Shown here piece after piece: positions 51,769-59,485 of a DNA stretch of 64,000 nucleotides (position 1 is the stretch's first letter; each line of letters starts with the position of its first letter). The translations under genes were made by a program, and so were the position numbers. The stretch is from Parapusillimonas sp013416435 (GTDB taxonomy: Bacteria > Pseudomonadota > Gammaproteobacteria > Burkholderiales > Burkholderiaceae_B): assembly GCF_052180245.1 (NCBI RefSeq), contig NZ_CP197474.1, positions 1 through 64,000 of the forward strand, given 5' to 3'. The notes beneath the pieces were generated by a model. That model did not search any database and was not told the origin of the DNA. It saw only the letters and a list, made by a program, of their open reading frames with translations.

Positions 51769-52596
51769 TCAACCGGCGCTTAGCGAGGGGTCAGACCCCG
51801 ATGGGGTCTGACCCCCGGAATTCATGAGCCGGCTGCGAATCTGCTGTTCGGCGTCGCGCAGCACGGGCAGGATCTGCGCGACCATGTCCTCACGGGAACG
51901 GCGGCCATGGACCAGGCTGACGCTGATTGCGGCGGGGGATGCGGAGCGTGGAATGGAAAGAGGGACGGCCACGCCGGCAAATCCCTCGACCAATTCGTCG
52001 ATCGAGACACTGTAGCCTTGCGTACGGACGGCCTTGAGTTGGCGCTTCAATGCCGCTGCCGTGGTAATGGTGCGGGGCGTAAGCGGCTTCAGCGATGTGC
52101 GCGCAAGATACTGGTCCAGCGCCTGGCTGTCGAGTTGGCTGAGCAGCGCCTGTCCCATCGAGTGGGCATAGGCGGGCAAGCGGCTTCCGATCTTCAAGTC
52201 CAGCCTGAGCGGCTTGTCCGCTTCTTCCCGGCAAAGAAACACGATGTCCGATCCGTCCAGCACACCGATGGAGCATGTTTCTCCAACTTCTGCAGCCACC
52301 TTGGACAGTACCGGTCGCACGAGATCGGGCAAATCAAGCGATGCGAAGTACGAGAAGCCCAGGTCGAGGGTTTTGGGGGTCGGGAGGAAGTCACGGTGAT
52401 CCTGTTTCAGATACCCAAGCTCGGTCAGGGTGAGCAGGATGCGCCGCGCCGAGGCGCGGGTAATGCCAAGCCGGATGGCCGCGTCCTGAATGGTCAGGAC
52501 AGGGGTGTCCCGCGAGTACAAGCTTAGTGCCTGAAGTCCTTTGGCGAGGCTCTCCAGATACTCTTTGGAATGGGTGATGTTGTGGTTCTCGGTCAT
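51769..52596 (-). CDS. IclR-family transcriptional regulator (PcaR/PcaU-like)
   Basis: A 275-residue regulator. The winged helix (LAKGLQALSLYSRDTPVLTIQDAAIRLGITRASARRILLTLTELGYL) precedes the IclR domain (SKVAAEVGETCSIGVLDGSDIVFLCRE and AYAHSMGQALLSQL). The PcaR/PcaU branch controls aromatic-acid catabolism. The last ~14 residues (GGQTPSGSDPSLSAG) are encoded by a dispersed palindrome, so the native C-terminus probably ended near RSRLMNS. No good ribosome site marks the start; ATGs at 52620 and 52635 are alternatives. It is divergent from the TauD gene. Confidence 0.85.
   Translation of the reverse strand: MTENHNITHSKEYLESLAKGLQALSLYSRDTPVLTIQDAAIRLGITRASARRILLTLTELGYLKQDHRDFLPTPKTLDLGFSYFASLDLPDLVRPVLSKVAAEVGETCSIGVLDGSDIVFLCREEADKPLRLDLKIGSRLPAYAHSMGQALLSQLDSQALDQYLARTSLKPLTPRTITTAAALKRQLKAVRTQGYSVSIDELVEGFAGVAVPLSIPRSASPAAISVSLVHGRRSREDMVAQILPVLRDAEQQIRSRLMNSGGQTPSGSDPSLSAG
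51787..51815. repeat. Dispersed double palindrome inside the 3' end of the IclR gene
   Basis: A near-perfect copy (three bases between the arms). It is read as part of the IclR frame, the only copy in this window that is translated as the end of a protein. Confidence 0.88.
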
Positions 52597-52745
52597 GCGG
52601 CATCTGCGGTCATGCGCCATGGACTCATGTGCCATGGACGGCGGTTGAGGGGTACCGCTGCGCGGCTTCCGCCACTATATCGCAAGGCGGCGGTCGGTTG
52701 CGGTTGCCTTGACTTCACCGCGCGAGAGCATTAAATTTCCAATTA

Positions 52746-52761
52746 GCGAACAAATGTTCGC
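52746..52761. promoter_or_regulatory. Operator-like palindrome between IclR and TauD genes
   Basis: GCGAACA-AA-TGTTCGC, two exact seven-base arms, 61 bases before the TauD start. GTTCGC/GCGAAC arms are usual in IclR-type operators, so the divergent IclR regulator is the likely ligand. The rest of the 52597-52822 gap shows nothing else definite. Confidence 0.65.
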
Positions 52762-52822
52762 AAAGAGAAAATGAAAATCCAGGGCGTGACCGAGATGCGC
52801 GCGCCCTTGTCAGGAGACCGCA

Positions 52823-53665
52823 ATGCAAGTAACGCCGCTTTCCTCCAACCTCGGCGCGGAAATCGTCGGCATCGATCTGGAAGGCATAAACGACAACTCG
52901 TTCGACCAGGTGAATCGCCTGGTGCTGGATCACCAACTGGTCGTGTTTCGGAATCAATCGCTGTCTCCCGAAGGGCAGTTGCGCCTGAGCCGGCGCTTCG
53001 GGCCGTTGGACATCCATCCCTTGACGCAATACAACCATCCCCAATATCCGGAGATCTTCGTCCTGTCCAACGAAGTCAAGGACGGCAAGCCGGTCGGCAT
53101 CACGGACGGCGGTTCATACTGGCATTCCGATTTTGCCTTCCGGGAGAGGCCTGCCAAGGTCACGATGCTGAACGCTCAGAAAATACCCGGCAGCGGAGGC
53201 GCCACCTTGTTCGTGAACATGTACCAGACCTACGACGAGCTGGGCCAAGAGGTAAAGGAAGAGGTCCAGGACCGGCGGGCGGTTCATCGCTACAGAAAGA
53301 AGGCTGATCCCGGCAGCGAGACGACGCGGGTGGTCATGACCGCCGAGCAACTGGCCGCAACGCCCGACGTGGATCATCCCATCGTCCGCACGCATCCTGA
53401 AACAGGGCGCAAGGCCTTGTTTGCGCATCCTGGCATCACGGTCAAGATACTCGGCATGGATGACGAATCCGGCGGTGCCTTGCTAGGCAGGATATTCGAC
53501 CATTGCACTCAGGAAAAATACCAATATGCCTACCAATGGCGCCTGGGCGATGTCGTCCTGTGGGACAACCGCTGCGTGATGCATAAGGCGACGACCGGTG
53601 TCGTTGCCGTCAAGGAGCCTCGCACGATATTCCGCACGACCATCATGGGTGACAAACCCTTCTAA
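52823..53665 (+). CDS. TauD/TfdA-family Fe(II)/2-oxoglutarate dioxygenase
   Basis: A 280-residue enzyme. The iron-binding triad is seen in WHSDFAF (HxD) and DNRCVMHKAT (distal His), and the Arg that binds 2-oxoglutarate in EPRTIFRTTIMG. Such enzymes hydroxylate or cleave taurine, 2,4-D, sulfate esters or similar compounds while turning 2-oxoglutarate into succinate. It is divergent from an IclR regulator and followed by an alpha/beta hydrolase gene 10 bases downstream, so hydroxylation followed by hydrolysis or acyl transfer is a plausible path. Confidence 0.92.
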   Translation: MQVTPLSSNLGAEIVGIDLEGINDNSFDQVNRLVLDHQLVVFRNQSLSPEGQLRLSRRFGPLDIHPLTQYNHPQYPEIFVLSNEVKDGKPVGITDGGSYWHSDFAFRERPAKVTMLNAQKIPGSGGATLFVNMYQTYDELGQEVKEEVQDRRAVHRYRKKADPGSETTRVVMTAEQLAATPDVDHPIVRTHPETGRKALFAHPGITVKILGMDDESGGALLGRIFDHCTQEKYQYAYQWRLGDVVLWDNRCVMHKATTGVVAVKEPRTIFRTTIMGDKPF

Positions 53666-53675
53666 GGGGAAGCGA

Positions 53676-54623
53676 TTGCTCTACAAGGATTTTCCGCGAC
53701 TGCAGCTCGGTTCCGGTCGGGAGATCGCTCCGGTCCGGGTGGCCTGGGCGCAATATGGAGCGCCTCCAGCTCGCGCCCGCAAAATCCACCTGCTGCTGCA
53801 CGGCATCACCAGCAGCCCTCAGGCCTTCCTGGGCGACCCGGAGCCCGCGCTTGACGCTGGGTGGTTCCGGGCATGGGCGGATGGCGTCTTTGATCTGGAC
53901 CGTGACTGCATCCTGGCGCCGAACGCGCTAGGGTCCTGTTTCGGCTCCAGTGCGCCGCAGGGGGCCGGTACGGCGGAATTTCCGGCTTTTACCATCGAGG
54001 ACACCGTGGCCTTTTACGCGCAGTGGCTGCGCTGGCTGGGGGTGCCGGCGCTGGATGGTGTCATTGGCTATTCATACGGAGGCTACCAGGCCTTCCAGTG
54101 GGCCCTGGCGCCTCCCGTGCCAACGGGAAAGGCGGTCGTCCTGGCGTCAGCGCCCAAGGGCAATGGCTCCGATGCGGACGTGCATGCGCTGAGCGGCCTT
54201 GCCGCCGAGCTGGACAGGAATGATGCGGATGCCTGGCAGGCATGGCGATCGCAGCGGCTGGATACGTTGAGGCGATATGGCCATGCCGACTGGCTGGCGG
54301 CTAGGGGAGAGCCGGTGGAGCCCGCGCTGGAAACCGCTGCCGACCTGTGGATTGCCGAGTTCTCGCCGTGGTCGCTGGCCTGCCTGAGACGGGCCGCCGT
54401 GCATTTCGATGTGCGCGAACCATTGCGCGGGAAGGTGGATGGCGTTCCCATCCTGTGGATGGTGAACCGCGGCGACAAGCTGTTTCCGACCAACGACCTT
54501 GCGGCTTCTTCGCGGGCCCGGATTCAGCGCGCCACGGTGCAAGGCCGTTTCGGCCATAGCTCTCCGATGCTCGAGCCGGAACTCTGGATGCCCACCGTGC
54601 GCCGGTTCCTTTGCACGGCATGA
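53676..54623 (+). CDS. Alpha/beta hydrolase of the homoserine acetyltransferase (MetX) fold
   Basis: A 315-residue alpha/beta hydrolase. LLLHGITSSPQAF gives the oxyanion strand, GYSYGGYQAFQWA the nucleophile elbow (Ser), NRGDKLFP the Asp and RFGHSSPML the His. The gene's product resembles MetX but lacks the long lid, so hydrolysis or transfer on another ester is likely. TTG 53676, preceded by AAGGGGAAGCGA, is preferred; upstream GTG and ATG codons lie inside the TauD frame. It is co-transcribed with the TauD gene. Confidence 0.8.
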   Translation: MLYKDFPRLQLGSGREIAPVRVAWAQYGAPPARARKIHLLLHGITSSPQAFLGDPEPALDAGWFRAWADGVFDLDRDCILAPNALGSCFGSSAPQGAGTAEFPAFTIEDTVAFYAQWLRWLGVPALDGVIGYSYGGYQAFQWALAPPVPTGKAVVLASAPKGNGSDADVHALSGLAAELDRNDADAWQAWRSQRLDTLRRYGHADWLAARGEPVEPALETAADLWIAEFSPWSLACLRRAAVHFDVREPLRGKVDGVPILWMVNRGDKLFPTNDLAASSRARIQRATVQGRFGHSSPMLEPELWMPTVRRFLCTA

Positions 54624-54656
54624 GAGGCTTCGCCGCCCATGCCATGCAAATCGCTT

Positions 54657-55637
54657 CTACTGAATTTTTATATTCTGTTCTTTGATGATGGGGCCCCAGC
54701 GTTTGACTTCCGAATCAAGAAACGCCTGAAACTCTTCCGGTGTGCCGCCTCCCGGAAAAACGCCCGCAGAGGTGAGCTTCTCGACGACCTCGGGTGAGCG
54801 GATCGCCCATGTGATGTCTTCGGAGATCTTTGCGATCACTTCCTTGGGCGTGCCGCCTTTTGTGAAGATGCCAAACCACGCCGCCGCCTGGAAGCCCGGG
54901 AAACCCTGTTCGGCAATGGTCGGTACATCCGGCAGCCACGGAAGGCGCTTATCCGACGTAACGCCCAGGGCGACGACGCGTCCGCTCTTGATGAGTTCGA
55001 GCGCCCCGTTGTCGAACATGGCCTTGATGCGGCCGGCTACCAGGTCCTGGTGCGCGGGCGAGCTTCCTTTGTACGGGATATGCTGGAACTTGATGCCTGA
55101 CTGGCTTGCGAACAGTTCGCCACCCAGGTGAGTAAAGGTCAGCGTGCCAGCGGAACCGAAGGGAATGGGCTCATCGGCGCTGCCTTTGTATTTCTTGATG
55201 AACTCACCCACGGTCTTCACGTTCATACCGGGATGCGTGATGAATACGCTGGGCACCGAAGTGAGCAGCGTGACGGGCGCAAGGTCTTTCTTCGTGTCGT
55301 AAGGAAGGGAGTCCATGACCAGCGGATTCAGCGCAAAAGGCATGGCTGTCATCAGCAGCGTGTAGCCGTCGGGCGCCGAATTTGCAACTTGCAATGTGGC
55401 GATGACGGTATTCCCGCCAGGTTTGTTTTCCACAACGACTTGCTGTTTCCAGCGCTCGCTGAGCTTCTGGGCCAGTATGCGTGCCTGGGTATCGGTGGTG
55501 CCGCCCGGCGGGTAGGCGACGACCAGTCGGACGGGACGTGTCGGGTAATCCACTGCTTGGGCAATGCCCGGGGCAATCACGCAGGTGGCCAATGCAAGCG
55601 CCGACAGCGTCTTGCCGATGAGGGAGGTTTGTCTCAT
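54657..55637 (-). CDS. Bug-family (TctC) tripartite tricarboxylate receptor
   Basis: A 326-residue periplasmic receptor. The signal peptide (LALATCVIAPGIAQA) is followed by YPTRPVRLVVAYPPGGTTDTQARI, VVENKPGGNTVIA and GSAGTLTFTHLGGELF, all typical of Bug proteins. There is no TctAB permease in this window, so it may feed a distant carrier or act as a sensor. It lies downstream of a second Bug gene with a 42-base gap and is probably co-transcribed. Confidence 0.9.
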   Translation of the reverse strand: MRQTSLIGKTLSALALATCVIAPGIAQAVDYPTRPVRLVVAYPPGGTTDTQARILAQKLSERWKQQVVVENKPGGNTVIATLQVANSAPDGYTLLMTAMPFALNPLVMDSLPYDTKKDLAPVTLLTSVPSVFITHPGMNVKTVGEFIKKYKGSADEPIPFGSAGTLTFTHLGGELFASQSGIKFQHIPYKGSSPAHQDLVAGRIKAMFDNGALELIKSGRVVALGVTSDKRLPWLPDVPTIAEQGFPGFQAAAWFGIFTKGGTPKEVIAKISEDITWAIRSPEVVEKLTSAGVFPGGGTPEEFQAFLDSEVKRWGPIIKEQNIKIQ

Positions 55638-55679
55638 GTGTTGCGTCCTTTGGAAGCTATTGAATTTTTCTTGAGACCA

Positions 55680-56687
55680 TTACATGGCCTGGATGTTGGC
55701 GTCGCTGATCATTTTCTTCCAGCCTTTGCGCTGGTCGACAAGAAACTGCTGCGCTTTCGCTGTCGATTGCGGCGGCACGACGAGGGATGCCGTTGCTTCT
55801 ATGCGCTTTTGAAACTCGGTGTCTTCGAGCAGGCCGGCAAGCGACCGTTGGAGCTTCTCCAGGATTTCTTCAGGCGTGCCGCTGGGGGCGAACAGGCCTT
55901 TCCAGGACCACGGCGCAAGTTGATCGAACTCTTTATATCCCAGCTCCGACATGGTCGGTACGTCGGGAAAAAGCGGAAGGCGCTTCTGTGCCACGACGCC
56001 CAAGGCGTTCGCTTTGCCGCCCGTTACCAATGGGGCCGCCGTGATGGCCGTATCGAATACCGTGTCGACCTGGCCGCTGATGACGGCGGCCAATGCGGGC
56101 GCGCTGCCGTTGTAGGGCACATGGACCAGGCTGTCCAGGCTCGCCGCATGCTTGAATGCTTCGCCGGCTAAATGAGTGGAGTTGCCCATGCCTGCCGAAG
56201 AGAAGCTGATCTTGTCGGGGTTCTTTTTCGCATAGTCGACGAGCTCCTGCACCGTCGTGATGCCCCGGCTTTTCTCGACGAGCATCAAGAAGGGAAACTC
56301 CGATACGACACCGATCGGTGCGAAGGCCTTTTCGGGATCGTAGGGAAGATCTTTGTACAGATACTGGCTGGCGACGATATCCGATCCGCCGATCAACAAG
56401 GTGTATCCGTCGGATTTGGCTCGTGCAACATAACCGTTGCCGACCGTACCGGCAGCGCCGGGTTTGTTTTCGACGACGACGGGGACGCCGAACTCTTTGG
56501 AAAAATGCTGCGCAATCATGCGTCCGATCTGGTCTGTCGAACCGCCTGGGGCGAATGGGACGACGATGGATATGGGTTTGTCTGGATATGCGGCCAGCGC
56601 GGGGCTTGCCGCCAGGGCTGTCAAGCCGCTGGATAATCCGACCCCCAGCCATTTCTTGAGAAAGTTGAAGCTCCTTTTTTGTTGCAT
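55680..56687 (-). CDS. Bug-family (TctC) tripartite tricarboxylate receptor
   Basis: A 335-residue periplasmic receptor. Signal region WLGVGLSSGLTALAASPALAA, then YPDKPISIVVPFAPGGSTDQIGRMIAQ, ENKPGAAGTVGNGYV and SFSSAGMGNSTHLAGEAF. It is clearly a paralogue of the next gene (54657-55637) but not a recent duplicate. It lies 33 bases after the ThDP enzyme gene, so enzyme and two receptors form one transcript on the minus strand. Confidence 0.9.
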   Translation of the reverse strand: MQQKRSFNFLKKWLGVGLSSGLTALAASPALAAYPDKPISIVVPFAPGGSTDQIGRMIAQHFSKEFGVPVVVENKPGAAGTVGNGYVARAKSDGYTLLIGGSDIVASQYLYKDLPYDPEKAFAPIGVVSEFPFLMLVEKSRGITTVQELVDYAKKNPDKISFSSAGMGNSTHLAGEAFKHAASLDSLVHVPYNGSAPALAAVISGQVDTVFDTAITAAPLVTGGKANALGVVAQKRLPLFPDVPTMSELGYKEFDQLAPWSWKGLFAPSGTPEEILEKLQRSLAGLLEDTEFQKRIEATASLVVPPQSTAKAQQFLVDQRKGWKKMISDANIQAM

Positions 56688-56720
56688 GCGTGTCTCCTTC
56701 GGGTAGCGGTTATGTGATGT

Positions 56721-58283
56721 CTACAGCAGTACTTCAATCAGATTCGGTCCGGAGCTGCGCAGCCCGTTGCCAAGGGCTGCGGCAAAGCCGGCCATGGTGT
56801 CGACTCGTGTGGCGGACAGGCCATGTCCTTCGGCCAGGCGCACCCAGTCGAGCGAGGGCGAGCCGATGGACAGCATTCTTTGGGCGTTGGTGGCCGGAGG
56901 CGGCCCGCCCATGGCGTCGAGCTCGCCGCTCAGGATCTGGTATTTACTGTTTGCGCAAATGACGACGGTGACATCCAGGCCTTCGCGCGCCATGGTCCAG
57001 AGCGCCTGCACGGTGTACATTGCACTGCCGTCTCCGATGATGGCCACCACCTTTCTGTCGGGGCATGCCACTGCGGCGCCGGTGGCGCAAGGCAGCCCAT
57101 AGCCGATGGAACCCCCGGTGATTTCGAGCCAGTCATGCGGTTGAGCCACCGCGGCGGATGACTGCAGCTGTCTGCCCGTCGTAATGGCTTCGTCGACGAC
57201 AATGGCATTTTCGGGAAGCAGCGCCGCCAGCGCACGCCCCATGTCCTGCGAATTGGGCACGCCGTCGCTCCACGCCGGCGATGCGCCGTCGCTGACATAA
57301 GCCACCTGGCCCGGCATGCCGCCGACTGCGTCGTTCAGCTTGGCCAGAGCCGCTTCCACGTCCTCGTCTTTGGTTGCCAGCGTTTCCACCTGGCAGTCGG
57401 GATGAACGAGAAAACGCGGCTTGTCGGGATATGCGAAGAATGCGACCGGCTTGATGGCGTCCACCAGGATGAGCAGGCGGATGTCTTTCAGTGCATCGAG
57501 TGCCCCATTGATGGGATAGGGGATCTGTGGAATGTTCACCCGGCCAAGACCTCGCTCGGAGCGTGCGTTCTTGGTCTCGGCCAGAAGCTTGCAGCCGGTC
57601 CGGGCTGCGATCTGGCCGGCAAGGCGGGGCGACAGGCCGCGCATCGCGCGTCCACCCAGAAGCAGCGCGACCGATCCGGGGGCATGGGTATTGGATTGCA
57701 GCAACCTGGCAATGGCTTCGATGACCGAATCCGCCGGTGTCGGCGCGGGCCGTTGCGGCAGCTTCCGGACGCCGCCGGACGTGCTCGGGCCCCAGGCCGC
57801 GTCGGCCGGAAGAATGAGCGAGGCGATGCGGGCCGGAGTGCCGGAGGCGGCCTGGACGGCGGCCGCCGTGTCGTCCGGCGCGGTCATGGACGATGCGCAG
57901 GTACGCACCCAGTGCGATACGGGACGGGCAATGCCTTCGATGTCCGAGGTCAGCGGGGCGTCATTGGCGATGTGGTCATGCGCATGCTGCCCGATGATGT
58001 TCACGATGCCCGACTGGGCGCGTTTGGCGTTGTGCAGGTTGGCAAGCCCGTTGCCAAGGCCTGGCCCCAGGTGCAACAGCGTGGCGGCCGGTTTCTGAGC
58101 CATCCGGAAATACCCGTCTGCTGCACCGGTTACCACGCCCTCGAACAGGCCCAGCACGCAGCGCATCTGCGGCACCCGGTCAAGCGCCGAGACAAAGTGC
58201 ATTTCCGACGTTCCAGGGTTGGCGAAACATACCGAGACTTCGTTGTTGAGCAGGGTATGCACCATGGATTCCGAACCGTTCAT
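56721..58283 (-). CDS. ThDP-dependent enzyme, acetolactate synthase / benzoylformate decarboxylase-like
   Basis: A 520-residue enzyme. ThDP motifs are FEGVVTGAADGYFRM (catalytic Glu) and IIGDGSAMYTVQALWTMAREGLDVTVVICANSKYQIL (GDG...N diphosphate/Mg motif). The length and the SIGYGLPCATGAAVACPDRKVVA part fit 2-oxo acid decarboxylases such as MdlC rather than full acetolactate synthase (~570). It probably decarboxylates or ligates a 2-oxo acid. It heads an operon with two Bug receptors and is divergent from the GH88-like gene. Confidence 0.88.
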   Translation of the reverse strand: MNGSESMVHTLLNNEVSVCFANPGTSEMHFVSALDRVPQMRCVLGLFEGVVTGAADGYFRMAQKPAATLLHLGPGLGNGLANLHNAKRAQSGIVNIIGQHAHDHIANDAPLTSDIEGIARPVSHWVRTCASSMTAPDDTAAAVQAASGTPARIASLILPADAAWGPSTSGGVRKLPQRPAPTPADSVIEAIARLLQSNTHAPGSVALLLGGRAMRGLSPRLAGQIAARTGCKLLAETKNARSERGLGRVNIPQIPYPINGALDALKDIRLLILVDAIKPVAFFAYPDKPRFLVHPDCQVETLATKDEDVEAALAKLNDAVGGMPGQVAYVSDGASPAWSDGVPNSQDMGRALAALLPENAIVVDEAITTGRQLQSSAAVAQPHDWLEITGGSIGYGLPCATGAAVACPDRKVVAIIGDGSAMYTVQALWTMAREGLDVTVVICANSKYQILSGELDAMGGPPPATNAQRMLSIGSPSLDWVRLAEGHGLSATRVDTMAGFAAALGNGLRSSGPNLIEVLL

Positions 58284-58364
58284 TCCTATGTTCCTTTATT
58301 GATGGTCATGCCGTGAAGCAGTGTGTCTTGCGCGGGGTCATGGTGTTTATTTGGCAGCATTTGC

Positions 58365-58410
58365 TTGACAGTGCCCATCCGGCGCAAATAACATACTATC
58401 CACATAGTAT
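58365..58410 (+). promoter_or_regulatory. Promoter and operator-like palindrome before the GH88-like gene
   Basis: TTGACA (58365-58370) and TAACAT (58389-58394) are 18 bases apart and can serve as -35 and -10. Overlapping the -10 and the start is ATACTAT-CCAC-ATAGTAT (58393-58410), two exact seven-base arms. A repressor bound there would block the operon. The arms look like GntR-type sites, but no GntR gene is next to them. Confidence 0.6.
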
Positions 58411-58415
58411 TCATC

Positions 58416-59483
58416 ATGAAAAGGGAAGTCAAGATGTATTTGGAAGAATTGGTGAGCCGAGTCAGTGGGTACATCAGGGCCAATCCGAACGAGCGCGATT
58501 GCTGGCAGAAGGGCCCGGCGCTCACGGGCTTGCTGGTCTGGGATATGGAGGAATACCGGCCGGTGGCCAAAAAATGGATAGACCGCGCCGTGGCCACGCA
58601 GAAGTCCGACGGCAACCTCAGCTACGGCGATTGGCACACGTCCAGCGGGGGGCACATCCGCTCTTTCACGCCGCTTGCAAGCGAGACTTCCGCTGTCGGC
58701 GCGCCGATGCTCGATCTGTATGCGCGCAACGGCGACTGCCGCTACCTCGACAGCGCGGCCAGGCAGTACCAGGCGTTGCTCGACGCCCCCCGGACGTCCG
58801 AAGGAGGCATCTGGTCCAGGGGCGAGGGCCCCGAGCTCTGGATCGATTTCACCTATCTGATGTGTCCGTTCATGGCCAAGTACGGCAAGCTGGCCGGGGA
58901 CCAGGGCGCGACGGACGAAGCGTTCAAGCAGTTCGAGGTGCATGTGCGCAGGCTCGTGGACGCCGAGTTCAAGCTGGCGCGACACGCCTGGTGCGAAAAA
59001 CCCAATCATTTCCCGCAATCCACATTCTGGGCGCGTGGCAATGGCTGGCTGCTGGCGTGCTGCGCCGAGTTGCTGCGCATTGCACCGGACCACGCGGGGG
59101 CGGCCTTCGTGCGCAAGACCTACGCCGATACCCTGGGCGCCATGTCGGCCATGCAGGACGCGTCGGGATACTTCTTTCATGTCCTGGACGACCCGCTTTC
59201 CAATCTGGAGGCATCCTCGACCCTCATGTACGCCTATGCCGCGGAAGAAGCGGTGCAGCTGGGCATACAGGTGCAGGGCTATACGCATGCCGAGTTGCGC
59301 GACAAGGCGTTGCGCGCGTTCAAGGTGGTGGCGGGCGGCGTGGAGAATTCGGGCAAGGTGCCCGGCGTGGCCATGGTGCCCGGCGGCCCAGGCGTGCCGT
59401 TCGACTGGACCTTGTTCGGGCAGGGATTCTTCCTGCTGGCGGCCTACGTGCTTCGTCCCCACTTGACCGACCTGGAGGCCTGA
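58416..59483 (+). CDS. Glycoside hydrolase family 88/105-like protein
   Basis: A 355-residue alpha/alpha-barrel protein. Regions typical of unsaturated glucuronyl / rhamnogalacturonyl hydrolases are WIDFTYLMCPFMAKYG with the catalytic-region Asp, FWARGNGWLLACCAELLR and a late PFDWTLFGQGFFLLAAYV. Such enzymes hydrate the double bond of unsaturated uronides. No signal peptide is seen, so it is cytoplasmic. It is first in an operon of CoA-transferases, a dehydrogenase and a synthetase, which is an unusual setting for it; a related hydration of another enol-ether substrate is possible. An ATG at 58434 is an alternative start. Confidence 0.75.
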   Translation: MKREVKMYLEELVSRVSGYIRANPNERDCWQKGPALTGLLVWDMEEYRPVAKKWIDRAVATQKSDGNLSYGDWHTSSGGHIRSFTPLASETSAVGAPMLDLYARNGDCRYLDSAARQYQALLDAPRTSEGGIWSRGEGPELWIDFTYLMCPFMAKYGKLAGDQGATDEAFKQFEVHVRRLVDAEFKLARHAWCEKPNHFPQSTFWARGNGWLLACCAELLRIAPDHAGAAFVRKTYADTLGAMSAMQDASGYFFHVLDDPLSNLEASSTLMYAYAAEEAVQLGIQVQGYTHAELRDKALRAFKVVAGGVENSGKVPGVAMVPGGPGVPFDWTLFGQGFFLLAAYVLRPHLTDLEA

Positions 59484-59485
59484 AC

